Shown here in pieces: positions 1 through 8,862 of a stretch of DNA of 64,000 nucleotides (position 1 is its first letter; every line of letters starts with the position of its first letter). Made by a program: the position numbers and the translations under genes. The notes under the pieces were generated by a model. The model did not search any database, was not told the origin of the DNA, and worked only from the letters and a program-made list of their open reading frames with translations. The DNA is taken from positions 1-64,000 of the forward strand of contig NZ_RBZO01000023.1 of NCBI RefSeq assembly GCF_003628445.1, given 5' to 3'. The stretch is from Oceanobacillus bengalensis (GTDB lineage: Bacteria; Bacillota; Bacilli; Bacillales; Amphibacillaceae).

Positions 1-120
1 TTTCTCACTCAATATAATCACTCCTGATGTTTCCCCCTAACATGTCATTAGGGTTATTTTCTATCAAAAGTGGCTCAGTTTTCAATTGCTATGGTGGCTC
101 ACTTTTAAGTTACCATATAC
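1..120 (-). mobile_element. End of an IS21-like insertion sequence running off the left edge
   Basis: Two near-copies of the motif TGGCTCA(G/C)TTTT lie at about 71-82 and 94-105. Repeated TGGCTCA-type motifs near the ends are, as far as I recall, typical of IS21-family elements. On the minus strand a TTG codon at 10-12, preceded by an AGGAGTGA ribosome site, would open a gene leaving the window after four codons; this would be the position of istA. Only the terminus is visible, so the family call is an inference from end structure. Confidence 0.35.
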
Positions 121-214
121 AACAACTATAATCATTCCTTCACTTGTTTCCATAACACGTATTATGCATTAATAGATATGTAGTATTACTTTTATGAAAG
201 GAGGTAACTGGAAG

Positions 215-247
215 ATGATTAAATTAATTGAGGTGGCTCTCGCCTAA
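215..247 (+). CDS. Possible 10-residue leader peptide
   Basis: An ATG follows a near-perfect AAAGGAGG ribosome site by about 10 nt and opens a 10-codon frame ending in TAA (MIKLIEVALA). It lies about 150 nt upstream of a second small frame with its own ribosome site. Translation is suggested only by the ribosome site; an attenuator-type leader is one possibility, and chance is another. Confidence 0.25.
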   Translation: MIKLIEVALA

Positions 248-393
248 GTCAGGCAATACAAAACCTAAGTAACAGATGTTCTATATCGAAAGAGGGAAAA
301 GTTGTTACCGAATTTCAGGCCGTAATCCGACGACCATAAGTCTTCCCAGTTGTATGTTCAACACTATAAACAACCTAAAGGGAGGATGCAATC

Positions 394-546
394 GTGCACA
401 TGGATATTGCCGTTTTTAAAAGTATTACGAATGACCGGATGGAAGTATTGAAAAACAAAACTTACGGAAAACGAAGCTTTAATGAAAAATATAGAAAGAT
501 TGATTGGAAGATGAGCATTAGTATGTTTTTTAGCTCATTATTATAA
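394..546 (+). CDS. Hypothetical 50-residue protein
   Basis: A GTG start at 394 follows GGGAGG with 8 nt spacing and opens a 50-codon frame ending TAA at 544-546. The product is basic in the middle (KNKTYGKRSFNEKYRK) with a hydrophobic C-terminus (SMFFSSLL). I do not recognise a family. It sits between a leader-like stretch with a 10-codon frame and a series of strong hairpins, so it may be a remnant of, or be carried by, a mobile element. Confidence 0.35.
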   Translation: MHMDIAVFKSITNDRMEVLKNKTYGKRSFNEKYRKIDWKMSISMFFSSLL

Positions 547-549
547 AGT

Positions 550-800
550 GAAACTTCAATCAGCGGGGATTCCTTACCTCCCCCACTGATTGTTAGCCCG
601 CCCAATCGGGGTGTTAGCGTCCTTTATCTCCCACCTAGACTTCTCAGTACTACTTCTCGTTCCTTATGTGGGAGTCTTACGGACGGTTGCACCGGGGAAA
701 ATTGGAAGACTGGTTAAGTAATGTACGGATGAAATATTTGTTAGTCTGACTTTCGACTTGAACCCGTAGAAATCCCTTCATACAGGGATTTCTACTTTTA
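550..800 (+). other. Structured non-coding stretch with three strong hairpins
   Basis: Visible stems are 558-568 with 581-591 (AATCAGCGGGG / CCCCACTGATT), 628-634 with 668-674 (CTCCCAC / GTGGGAG), and a 12-bp perfect stem 766-777 with 784-795 followed by TTTT, which would work as an intrinsic terminator. No open frame of note crosses it. The layout is compatible with a structured RNA or the 3' part of an IS200/IS605-type relic; neither is proven. The following stretch, 800-1040, holds nothing I can identify. Confidence 0.4.
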
Positions 801-1040
801 ACGTATACATAACTATCTTTGTCGACGACCTATAAAAACTAGAAAATTGTTTTCAGGTCCATTAAGGCATTAATTACCATGTCAGACTTTGAAAGATCGC
901 TCTTTAAACTTTAAAGCTCCACTTACTAGCGTCATCTTTGGGATATATGTTCTCCCATAATCAATCTACTCTAAAGAACAGGGGTCACCAACTCTGACCA
1001 TCCCTCTTTTGGAATTCTAGACTACAAAGAGTTTAGCGAC

Positions 1041-1901
1041 TTATTTTTTTATCGGTATCCAGATCTCGCTATAATAATCCTCTGAAGAAGGGTCCGCATC
1101 ACTTAGATATACTTCCATTTCTGGTCCACCACTATGCTCATAACCGGTTGCTGGGAACCATTCGGAGAAGATTCTCTCCCAAACCCTTGGCATTGCATTA
1201 GGCATTGCACCGTGTACTGGAAATACTGCCCAACTTGCAGAAGGAATCTGTCTTTCTTCCCAATCAAACGGGACTTTTTCAATCTTCTTCTCCGCACAAA
1301 TGAAATAGGTTAAATGTTCTTGTTGTTTGTCAAAGTCCGTGCATACTCCTATTATTCCTAGTGAGCCACAGTTCTTTGCAAGCTCTCCAACAAAACCATT
1401 CTGATTCGATTCATCCCAGAAAGCAGCTATCTTTCGGTTGTTCTCCCCTCCAATGGTACCTGTACGAATACTCTTCCCTACAATCGTAAAAGCCTCTTTT
1501 TCAACAATCTTATAATCCATTTCCACATCACCCTTTAACTGAATTTGAAAGGAGAGTTTTGGATAAGCCTTCAAAAAGCGACTATTTTTCTTTGCTACTG
1601 ACGGACTTACACCATGAATTTTCCGGAATGCTTTTGTAAAAGCTTCTGGACTCACGTATCCATACTTCATTGCAACATCAATCACTTTAGCCTTGGAATG
1701 AACAAGTTCCTGTGCGGCAACTGTAATGCGACGATTCCGGATATATTCACTCACTGTATAACCAGTTAGCATACTGAACATCCGCCCGAAGTGAAATTTA
1801 GACATACAAGCGATTCCAGCGATATCTTCAATATCAAGATCGTTGTCTAAATTACTCTCCACATACTCGATTGCTTCTAACATTTTTTGAAGTCCCTCCA
1901 T
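1041..1901 (-). CDS. AraC-family transcriptional regulator with GyrI-like effector domain
   Basis: The 286-residue product has an AraC/XylS double helix-turn-helix in residues 1-105 (DIAGIACMSKFHFGRMF for the first helix pair, KAFRKIHGVSPS near the end of the second) joined to a C-terminal effector domain of the GyrI-like/BmrR type (about residues 125-286, with FPVHGAMP and the closing EIWIPIKK). This N-terminal DNA-binding plus C-terminal small-molecule sensor order is that of the Rob/YdeE-type regulators, which often control drug efflux. The ATG at 1901 follows AAAGGAGAG by 7 nt. It stands alone, so its target is not evident from context. Confidence 0.85.
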   Translation of the reverse strand: MEGLQKMLEAIEYVESNLDNDLDIEDIAGIACMSKFHFGRMFSMLTGYTVSEYIRNRRITVAAQELVHSKAKVIDVAMKYGYVSPEAFTKAFRKIHGVSPSVAKKNSRFLKAYPKLSFQIQLKGDVEMDYKIVEKEAFTIVGKSIRTGTIGGENNRKIAAFWDESNQNGFVGELAKNCGSLGIIGVCTDFDKQQEHLTYFICAEKKIEKVPFDWEERQIPSASWAVFPVHGAMPNAMPRVWERIFSEWFPATGYEHSGGPEMEVYLSDADPSSEDYYSEIWIPIKK

Positions 1902-2395
1902 CTCAAACTCTCCTTTCTATAATCAGTTTATCAGCACTATTTTAGCACTTCCTGTTCTTCCGTGCTCTTTTTTGACAGGGTTTTATGAAACATTCGTTCA
2001 ATATGTCTAATTGAAGAAGTCTTACAAATCTTTAATCGTATCCGCAGTTAATCTAACCAGGTTTCCTTGAGGTTCAAAAAAAACAGAAAATAAGAATACG
2101 ATAGGAAGCGTAATAACAGAAAGGTTAAACTTTATAAACTTTTTCAACATTAATGTGTCACCCCTTTACTTTTCTGAATTATCTATAATAATATTATACA
2201 CTACTTTTACTTTGCAGAAAATTTGTATGATTACTTTCTCTAAGGTATCTTTTAAAATATACTTTACTTTATGCTTATCCCACCCAGAAACATACGATTT
2301 ATACCTAGTTGAATTATTCAAAGAGTGGTCTGACAAATTTGATCAACGAACAGCATATAGCATATCAGTCAATTTACGCAATAGTAGATAAAAAA
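1902..2395. other. Intergenic stretch without a supported gene
   Basis: Between the AraC gene and the speB terminator I see no convincing gene. A 78-codon plus-strand frame at 2155-2391 has no ribosome site and no family-like composition, so it was not called. Confidence 0.5.
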
Positions 2396-2437
2396 CAAAA
2401 GTCTGCACCCTTAACAAACGAAAGGAACAGACTTTTC
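2396..2437 (-). terminator. Intrinsic terminator of the metK-spe operon
   Basis: Stem AAAAGTCTG at 2397-2405 pairs with CAGACTTTT at 2428-2436; on the minus strand it is followed by TTTTGTTTTTTA. It lies 40 nt past the speB stop. Confidence 0.8.
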
Positions 2438-2477
2438 TTTTATAATCAACCCAAGTAAAATCAAGCTTACTAACTTA

Positions 2478-3338
2478 CTATTCCACAAGTGTCAATAACA
2501 TTTCTCTCACAGTCTTACAAGCCATTGCAGTTGAAGCTCCTGATGGGTCATATTGTGGTGAAAGTTCCACAACATCAGCTGCCACAATTTGATTAAGGGA
2601 TTGTAAGTGTTTGATTGCTTCAAGTAACTCACGATACGTAATACCACCCGGCTCTGGTGTTCCTGTACCAGGGAAAGTACCTGGATCAAGCACATCCAAG
2701 TCTATCGTTACGTATACTGGAACATCCTGGAGCTCTTGGACTTTCTCCTTCAGCGTATCAAGTGTAAAACGTTCCAAATACGTATGTTCTTTTGCCCATT
2801 CAAACTCTTCCTTCATACCGGAACGAATTCCAAACTGGAAAATCCGCCCGTCCCCGAGGAAATCATGACAACGGCGAATAACAGAAGCATGCGATAACTT
2901 TTCTCCTAAATATGCTTCACGTAAATCGGTATGTGCATCAATATGAATTACATGTAGGTTGGGATACTTTTGATAAGCAGCTTGAATCGTTGGTAGGCTT
3001 ACTAAATGTTCGCCACCAACCATCAAGAACTTTTTCCCATCCTCTAAAACCTCTTGACTATACGCAAGAATTTGGCCCAGCACTTTCTCTGTGTTTCCAA
3101 AAGGCAAATCTAAGTCGCCCCCATCATAAATAGAAACATCTTCTAAATCCTTATCCAAGTACGGTGAATAGGTTTCTAATCCAAAGGAATCCGTCCTGAT
3201 TGCTTGCATCGCAAAACGTGTTCCTGGCCGAAAAGTCGTTGTTCCGTCAAATGGGACACCGAATAAAACAACCTCCGCTTCCATATACGGTTTCTCACAG
3301 CCAATAAAGGTACTTAAATGTAATGGTTTATTCACCAT
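2478..3338 (-). CDS. speB: Agmatinase (agmatine ureohydrolase)
   Basis: The 286-residue product is a full-length ureohydrolase. It hydrolyses agmatine to putrescine and urea in the cytoplasm. All manganese ligands are visible: GGEH (His111), DAHTD (Asp134, His136, Asp138) and DLDVLDP (Asp213, Asp215). It is the last gene of metK-speA-speD-speE-speB; its start overlaps the end of speE by 11 nt, implying translational coupling. Arginase and agmatinase share the fold; the neighbours speA and speE make agmatinase the clear choice. Confidence 0.95.
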   Translation of the reverse strand: MVNKPLHLSTFIGCEKPYMEAEVVLFGVPFDGTTTFRPGTRFAMQAIRTDSFGLETYSPYLDKDLEDVSIYDGGDLDLPFGNTEKVLGQILAYSQEVLEDGKKFLMVGGEHLVSLPTIQAAYQKYPNLHVIHIDAHTDLREAYLGEKLSHASVIRRCHDFLGDGRIFQFGIRSGMKEEFEWAKEHTYLERFTLDTLKEKVQELQDVPVYVTIDLDVLDPGTFPGTGTPEPGGITYRELLEAIKHLQSLNQIVAADVVELSPQYDPSGASTAMACKTVREMLLTLVE

Positions 3339-4182
3339 GTTCGAGCTCCTTCTTCACGTAGTTTGGAAGACCAAATGCACCAACATGCAATTCCGTATTG
3401 TAATACTTTGTCTCTAACCCGAATTTTTTCCAAGCTTCAGCATTCAAATCCTTCATTGGGTCAAACGTTTTCGATGCAAAACCGAATAGCCAATGTCCAG
3501 ATGGATAGGTTGGTATATGGTATTGATAAACATTTGTGATTGGGAAAATTGCTTTTATCTTGTTACGAGCCTTTCTCATATTGGTAGCATATTCTGCAAA
3601 ATACGGAGATTCATGCTGATTAATTAAAATTCCATCTTTATTTAATACACGATAACACTCCTGGTAAAAAGCGGTTGTAAACAAACCTTCACCAACGGAA
3701 ATAGGATCTGTAGAATCAACGAGAATTAGGTCAAAATACGCATCCGGTGCATTCTTTACATAAGCCAAGCCGTCCTCAAATCGAAGGTTCATACGGCTAT
3801 CCTCTTCAACTCCACTTGCAGTTATTGGCAGAAACTCCTGACATAAACGAAAGACACGCTCATCAATTTCTACCATTACTACTTCTGCAACCGTGGAATA
3901 ACGTAATACTTCACGTGCTGTCCCTCCATCACCACCACCGATGATTAACACCTTTTTGATAGAAGGATTGGTCGCAAATGCTGGATGTACGATCATATCA
4001 TGATAAATAAATTCATCCTTTTCATTCACCATCATCAAGCCATCTAATGTGAAAAATGTACCAAATTCTTCTCCCCGGTAAAAGTCGATTTGTTGAAAGG
4101 CACTCTTTTCACTGTATAATGCCTTATCATAAGCAATAGAGAATTTACAATCCTTGCTCCACTGTTCGGTATACCAATTCAT
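3328..4182 (-). CDS. speE: Spermidine synthase
   Basis: The 284-residue protein transfers an aminopropyl group from decarboxylated S-adenosylmethionine to putrescine. The nucleotide-binding loop GGGDGG is at residues 82-87, acidic residues for the substrate are at VEID (105-107) and LVDSTDP (Asp156, Asp159). The N-terminal beta domain (WYTEQW...) is typical of the family. It overlaps speB by 11 nt and speD by 1 nt, so all spe genes are packed into one transcript. Confidence 0.96.
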   Translation of the reverse strand: MNWYTEQWSKDCKFSIAYDKALYSEKSAFQQIDFYRGEEFGTFFTLDGLMMVNEKDEFIYHDMIVHPAFATNPSIKKVLIIGGGDGGTAREVLRYSTVAEVVMVEIDERVFRLCQEFLPITASGVEEDSRMNLRFEDGLAYVKNAPDAYFDLILVDSTDPISVGEGLFTTAFYQECYRVLNKDGILINQHESPYFAEYATNMRKARNKIKAIFPITNVYQYHIPTYPSGHWLFGFASKTFDPMKDLNAEAWKKFGLETKYYNTELHVGAFGLPNYVKKELEHGE

Positions 4183-4613
4183 TACTTCACACCCTTTAAC
4201 GTTGGTTTTACTTGTACTTCATGGATATCCTGTTCCGCATATTGTTTTATCTTATCTACCATGCCACGTGGTACCTCAAATGACTCTGTTTTCTTTGCTT
4301 GTAACTTCTCACCTAAATAATCTGCTGCTTTCCACGGACTAACCGAATCTCCACAAGTATATACGTCCACAGAAGCATAACCATATTCAGGCCAAGTATG
4401 GATTGTTAAATGCGATTCTGCTATAATGACCGCACCCGAAACCCCATATGGGTTAAAATGGTGGAAAACGGACTCAACAATGGTTGCCCCCGCGTAATCT
4501 GCTGCTTCGTTCATATACTTTTCTATCAATCTATTGTTCTCAATAATATCACTTGGACAACCGTAAAACTCAATCAACACATGTCTTCCTAATGTTGGTA
4601 ATGCAAAACCCAT
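4182..4613 (-). CDS. speD: S-adenosylmethionine decarboxylase proenzyme (prokaryotic class)
   Basis: The 143-residue proenzyme self-cleaves to create a pyruvoyl group. The cleavage site Glu66-Ser67 sits in AESHLTIHTWPE, with the processing residues His72 and Cys87 (DVYTCG) at the expected spacing. The product supplies the aminopropyl donor to SpeE. The start codon follows the speA stop with no spacer, and its end overlaps speE by one base. It is slightly longer than the B. subtilis protein because of a few extra residues at both ends. Confidence 0.95.
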   Translation of the reverse strand: MGFALPTLGRHVLIEFYGCPSDIIENNRLIEKYMNEAADYAGATIVESVFHHFNPYGVSGAVIIAESHLTIHTWPEYGYASVDVYTCGDSVSPWKAADYLGEKLQAKKTESFEVPRGMVDKIKQYAEQDIHEVQVKPTLKGVK

Positions 4614-6113
4614 TTATACCATCTCCTTTACTACTGTAATATGATTCGCTTCCTTTGCTTCTGTTAATACTTCTCCTACTATTTGACGATAATAATGATA
4701 CTGCTTGACAACATCATGAGAAATCAATTCTCCAGGTATAACAAGTGGGATACCTGGTGGATAAATCATTAACGTATCCGCACTAATCCTACCAATCGCA
4801 TCATCTATAGGCACTGATTCATGCACAGAATAAAACGCTTCCCTCGGACTTAATGCCAGTTCATTTGCTTGGTCAGCTGTGACATTCGTGGACATGACAA
4901 CCGTACTTTCACCAAAATTAATCTCTATATCCTTCAATGCTTGAACAAGCTTTCCAATTGAATGAGCCGTATCAGCACTTGTAATGACAGCCATCACGAC
5001 ATATCCTTCCGCAAGTTCCATCTGTATCCCGTATTTTTCTTTTAGAAGGCTATATACTTCAAAACCAGTAAGCCCAATTCCATTCACCCGAATAACGAGC
5101 TTTGTCCAATCATGTGATTGATTAAAATGCTTTGAAACATAATCATTTTTTAATATTTCATATCGAGAGCCCGCTTCAATACGGGCGATTGCTTTTTCGA
5201 CAATCGGCATTAGACTTTCGTAACGTTCACATCCATATAAAGCCAATTCTCTTCTCGCAACATCCAAAGAACTCATTAACAAGTAATTTGCACTTGTCGA
5301 CTGTAACATACTTAATATCTTTTGAACCGCTTCTGGTGAAACTCTTTCATTCTTTAAAAGCAATATAGAGCTTTGGGTTAAAGAACCACCTGTCTTATGC
5401 ATGCTGATCGTTATTGCATCTGCACCACATGCAATAGGGTCCATCATTTCTCCTGGAACAAATCCTAAATGCGCCCCATGTGCACTATCCACAATTACTG
5501 CGATATCTCTTTCATGTGCAATACGGCATATTTCCTTCAAATCATTCATTGAACCAAAATAAGTCGGATACGTGATCAACAAAGCCTTTGCTTCTGGGTG
5601 CTCCTTGATTACCTTCTCAATGTTGCTTACCGACACTCCATGGGAAATACCAAAATGATAGTCTACCTCAGGTTGAATAAACACCGGCTTTGCCCCACTT
5701 AAAATAATACCATCCATGACAGATTTATGTGCGTTTCTCGGAACAAGTAACGTATCATTCGGTTTACACACTGCCATAATCATCGTTTGAATACCAACTG
5801 TCGTGCCATTTACTAAAAAGTAGGCATGGTCAGCTCCAAATGCCGCCGCAGCGATTTCCTGTGCTTCCTTAATAACAGACTGGGGATGGCTTAGCAAATC
5901 TAATTCCTTCATCGAGTTAACGTCCATTCTTAATGCCATTTCCCCTAGCGCCGCTTTCAATGGATTCATCCTAGCACCCATTTTATGTCCAGGCACATCA
6001 AATGGGGTGACATCTTGTTTGGCATAGTGAACCAAAGCTTCAAATAAAGGCATTTTATCTTGGTTAATCGCGTGCACACTTGTCGCGACAAGTTCCTTCG
6101 TGTTGCTCATCAT
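4614..6113 (-). CDS. speA: Arginine decarboxylase, PLP-dependent Orn/Lys/Arg family
   Basis: The 499-residue product is a fold-III-lineage decarboxylase of the type represented by B. subtilis SpeA. The PLP lysine is Lys240 in SMHKTGGS; the preceding cofactor-binding Asp209 and His212 lie in VDSAHGAH. The C-terminal domain with [14 protein letters not shown] is typical. Placement with speB indicates arginine to agmatine, although family members act on lysine or ornithine too. The ATG overlaps the metK stop by 4 nt, and two ATG codons stand side by side at the start. Confidence 0.92.
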   Translation of the reverse strand: MMSNTKELVATSVHAINQDKMPLFEALVHYAKQDVTPFDVPGHKMGARMNPLKAALGEMALRMDVNSMKELDLLSHPQSVIKEAQEIAAAAFGADHAYFLVNGTTVGIQTMIMAVCKPNDTLLVPRNAHKSVMDGIILSGAKPVFIQPEVDYHFGISHGVSVSNIEKVIKEHPEAKALLITYPTYFGSMNDLKEICRIAHERDIAVIVDSAHGAHLGFVPGEMMDPIACGADAITISMHKTGGSLTQSSILLLKNERVSPEAVQKILSMLQSTSANYLLMSSLDVARRELALYGCERYESLMPIVEKAIARIEAGSRYEILKNDYVSKHFNQSHDWTKLVIRVNGIGLTGFEVYSLLKEKYGIQMELAEGYVVMAVITSADTAHSIGKLVQALKDIEINFGESTVVMSTNVTADQANELALSPREAFYSVHESVPIDDAIGRISADTLMIYPPGIPLVIPGELISHDVVKQYHYYRQIVGEVLTEAKEANHITVVKEMV

Positions 6114-7297
6114 TGACCAACTCCAGCAACTTCATAGATTGCTAGTGCTTCTTTTAATCTTTCTACTTGATCTGTTCGTTCCCAAGGCACATTCAAATCG
6201 TTTCTGCCAAAATGTCCATATGCTGCAACTTGTTTGTATTGCGGCTTTCTTAAATCAAGCATCTTAATAATTCCAGATGGTGTTAAATCAAAAACCTGAC
6301 GAATCGCATGTAGTAGCTGCTCTACAGGTACGGTTTCCGTTCCAAATGTATCTAAGGCGATACTAATCGGTTCACTCACACCAATTGCATAGGATAGTTG
6401 AAGTTCGCATTTCTTCGCAAAACCAGCTACAACGATATTTTTCGCTACATACCGTGCTGCATACGCAGCTGAGCGATCAACTTTTGTACAATCCTTTCCG
6501 GAAAATGCTCCACCACCATGTTTAGCAGCACCACCATACGTATCCACAATAATTTTACGTCCGGTTAATCCAGCATCACCATGTGGACCCCCAACAACAA
6601 ATCGTCCTGTCGGGTTGATTAGAATTCTAAATGAATCATTTAACTTAAAATCACGTGCAGTTTGCTTGATAATTTCTTCTGAGACAAAAGCTTCAAAAGC
6701 CTCTTTATCAAAATATTCATCATGCTGAATCGACATTAAAACCGTGTCAATTCTAGGCTGATTCGGTACTGTATAATCAATTGTTACTTGAGATTTCATA
6801 TCTGGGCGTGCCCATTTAAATGCATTCCTTTTACGTAATTGTGACGCTCTCTTCACAAGCGAATGTGCCATTTCAATCGCAAGCGGCATTAAGGAATCTG
6901 TCTCATCTGTTGCGAATCCAAACATAATCCCCTGATCACCGGCTCCAATCTCCTTTGTATCACTTGACGCATCAACACCCATTGCAATATCCGGAGATTG
7001 TGTGTGGACAAGGACCTGAACATCACATGTACGTCCATCAATTCCAAATCGTTCATCCGTATAACCAATCTCAATTAATGTTTCACGCGCAATTTTTTCA
7101 ATATTTAAGTCGGCTTTCGTAGTGATTTCACCACCGACAATTACCGTATTTGTAGTTGTAAATACTTCGCAGGCTACCCTCGAATAGGCATCCTGTTCAA
7201 GTGCCGCATCTAGTACCGCATCCGAGATTAAATCAGCAATTTTATCTGGATGTCCTTCCGATACAGACTCTGATGTAAATAAAACCTTTTCAGCCAA
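6110..7297 (-). CDS. metK: S-adenosylmethionine synthetase
   Basis: The 395-residue enzyme makes S-adenosylmethionine from methionine and ATP. Signature motifs [12 protein letters not shown] and GGGAFSGKD are intact and the length is normal. It is the first gene of the operon and is fused by a 4-nt overlap to speA, directly linking SAM supply to spermidine synthesis. In B. subtilis metK is separate from the spe genes and is controlled by an S-box leader; here a long terminator-bearing leader (7325-7537) lies in front, but it does not show the usual S-box signature. Confidence 0.97.
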   Translation of the reverse strand: MAEKVLFTSESVSEGHPDKIADLISDAVLDAALEQDAYSRVACEVFTTTNTVIVGGEITTKADLNIEKIARETLIEIGYTDERFGIDGRTCDVQVLVHTQSPDIAMGVDASSDTKEIGAGDQGIMFGFATDETDSLMPLAIEMAHSLVKRASQLRKRNAFKWARPDMKSQVTIDYTVPNQPRIDTVLMSIQHDEYFDKEAFEAFVSEEIIKQTARDFKLNDSFRILINPTGRFVVGGPHGDAGLTGRKIIVDTYGGAAKHGGGAFSGKDCTKVDRSAAYAARYVAKNIVVAGFAKKCELQLSYAIGVSEPISIALDTFGTETVPVEQLLHAIRQVFDLTPSGIIKMLDLRKPQYKQVAAYGHFGRNDLNVPWERTDQVERLKEALAIYEVAGVGQ

Positions 7298-7324
7298 TCG
7301 TAATCATCCCTTTCAAAAAAATTA

Positions 7325-7537
7325 ATTTTGGGCATAAGAAAAAGCTCTCCTACAACCACCTAAGGAAAGCTTCGATTATTATCAGCTGCTTATCCTCTTA
7401 TTGTTCACAAAACTAGGAAAAGTTTTGCGCTCAGGTTGGGCCCCCATATTTGATTCCCGTGAATCAAACTGGTCGGCCACCGCATCTTCGACCCCTCGTC
7501 TCAGCGGCTATTAATAAGATAGACTTTATTTATGCTG
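7325..7537 (-). promoter_or_regulatory. Riboswitch-like leader of metK-spe operon, class not assigned
   Basis: On the minus strand a closing stem (7501-7517 with 7376-7389; TTATTA...CCGCTGA against TCAGCTGATAATAA) encloses at least three further helices: GGTCG/CGACC (about 7472-7493), TTTGATTC/GAATCAAA (about 7449-7471), and CAAAACT/AGTTTTG (about 7406-7428). It is followed by an intrinsic terminator. This is the architecture of a metabolite-sensing attenuator. A SAM-I element would be expected here, but the invariant GGCAACC is absent. It may be a divergent SAM-clan member or another class. Confidence 0.6.
7336..7372 (-). terminator. Attenuator terminator in metK leader
   Basis: AAGCTTTCCT (7372-7363, minus strand) pairs with AGGAGAGCTT (7351-7342) and is followed by a U-rich run. 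It lies about 40 nt before the metK start, where a riboswitch terminator would lie. Confidence 0.7.
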
Positions 7538-7543
7538 AAATTA

Positions 7544-7572
7544 ATATTAATAGATAATGGGTTATTAGTCAA
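7544..7572 (-). promoter_or_regulatory. SigA-type promoter of metK-spe operon
   Basis: On the minus strand TTGACT (7572-7567) and TAATAT (7549-7544) are separated by 17 nt. A start near 7537 would place the closing stem of the leader about 20 nt into the transcript. Confidence 0.7.
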
Positions 7573-7689
7573 TTTGTTTTTTTGTAAATTTTTAGAAGGA
7601 CATTTCCTTGAGGGGAAAAAGGGAATTCTAGACAATATATCTTCGCCTCACTGGAAGAAATTGAAAGATAAGGAGTTAAAATAAGGATC

Positions 7690-7949
7690 TACACACCATA
7701 AGGACTTTTTCCAAATCATGTGAATAGAGGTTTACCAGCTTTTTAAATTTTGGTTGTTCTTGCAATAGAAAGGTGCTTTAAACCTGCTTCTTTCCAATAC
7801 TCGATAATTACATCAATATCAACAGTTATATCACGACCAACAACAACTACAGGCCTATGTTTAAATTGAGCTTCATTCTTGAAATATACTATGGCAATCC
7901 AATCATCACCTAGTTTAAACTTCTGATTCATAATCTTTGTTCTTTTCAT
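7690..7949 (-). pseudogene. PemK/MazF-like toxin, frameshifted near the C-terminus
   Basis: The readable frame (7743-7949) encodes 68 residues resembling a type II mRNA-interferase toxin: FKLGDDWIAIVYF at the start, the conserved RPVVVVG core, and a WKEAGLKHLSIARTTK segment that matches the family's later strand. It stops early at TAA; shifting by one base in the AAAATTTAAAAA run continues for about 20 more residues to near 7690. Codon 1 could be 7949 or the internal ATG at 7931. It overlaps a likewise frameshifted antitoxin-like gene. The toxin is probably inactive; the family call is by motif only. Confidence 0.5.
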
Positions 7950-8093
7950 TTAACCAGAATTTATAATTATCGCCCACAACAAAAGAATCATTTGCTATGT
8001 CAATATATTTAACCTGTAACTCCTTTAAAACTTCTTTCTTCTCTTCTTTCGATAAACTTTCAATTTCTTGTATTATTTTTTAACAGCCGACAT
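7915..8093 (-). pseudogene. Antitoxin-like gene with frameshift
   Basis: ATG at 8093 follows a GGAGGAG ribosome site. The frame breaks after six codons at a run of six A; adding one A gives an uninterrupted 59-residue product (start MSAVKKIIQEIESLSKEEKK, then VGDNYKFWLNEK). The helical, charged N-terminus and the overlap with a PemK-like gene are typical of an antitoxin in a toxin-antitoxin pair. It is called by position and composition, not by a recognised family. Confidence 0.45.
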
Positions 8094-8099
8094 AGTTCT

Positions 8100-8862
8100 C
8101 CTCCTTATATAATAATACTTTTCTATATTGTGATTCATTACAATAATAATGTGTAATGTATTTTCGTGATTAAAATTATTCTTTCATTGCCTATGATTAC
8201 GTCGTAAAAATGGACTACTGTTGTCATTTTTAATATCAGCAACTGTCACTGATTTACCACTCACTCGACAGAGAATTTCCAAATGGGTAACTTAGGGCTA
8301 TTTCAATTGGATCTCCACCATCTTGTACCCAATTCATCAATTATTTTCAACATAAGTGTGTTTATTATTTCAAAGTTATTCTTAAAAGAGTCTACTGCAC
8401 AAGATTATGTTTCTATTTTGTTTTATTTCTTTTTATTTATGTTTATATAATGTGCCCGCAGAATGGTCTGTACCTTGGGTGAGCTTTTGGTTCAGAGGAT
8501 GGTCAACAGGTTAGTTCGTCAGGTGGTCCGTGGGGTGGTCTATAGTTTGGTCTATTAATTGCTCACCTGATTCTCTTTTTCTCTACCCTTCAATATTACC
8601 AAACGATTCACCACTCGTTTTTCGTCCCTCTATCTCAACTTTTTATTATGAGTTACCACTCCTTCCTGTTCACCAAATATTTAAATGGAAAAGGTGGTTT
8701 AAGGTATGGCATCAGTCCCATGGGCAAACTCCTAGCGTTGTACTGAAAATGTAAATATCTCCTTTTGATTCATATTTCCATCCTGTTGTTTTTTAATTTT
8801 AGTCTACTTATGTATACATTTTTATTCTATAATAGATTAAAATGTATTGAAAGGTTGATACA
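8100..8862. other. Intergenic stretch with a G/T-rich segment
   Basis: No supported gene is seen. Positions 8460-8560 are unusually G/T-rich with repeated GGT and GTGGTC words, and the 57 bases just before are duplicated at 9977-10035. A 74-codon plus frame at 8530-8754 lacks a ribosome site and was not called. Confidence 0.5.
8400..8456 (+). repeat. Copy 1 of duplicated sequence upstream of endonuclease genes
   Basis: CAAGATTATGTTTCTATTTT and the T-rich run up to TTTATATAATG closely match 9977-10035. Each copy precedes a LAGLIDADG gene by 0.3-0.4 kb and is followed by a G/T-rich segment, suggesting the two loci arose by duplication of one unit. Confidence 0.6.

Noticed and set aside
2155-2391. 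78-codon plus-strand frame
   Set aside because: No ribosome site, unusual composition, and it ends at the operon terminator of the other strand.
7376-7517. Ordinary S-box (SAM-I) riboswitch
   Set aside because: Expected by position, but the invariant GGCAACC and the usual GAGGGA/GGCCC pairing are not present; left as unassigned.
8530-8754. 74-codon plus-strand frame
   Set aside because: No ribosome site; begins inside the G/T-rich repeat segment.
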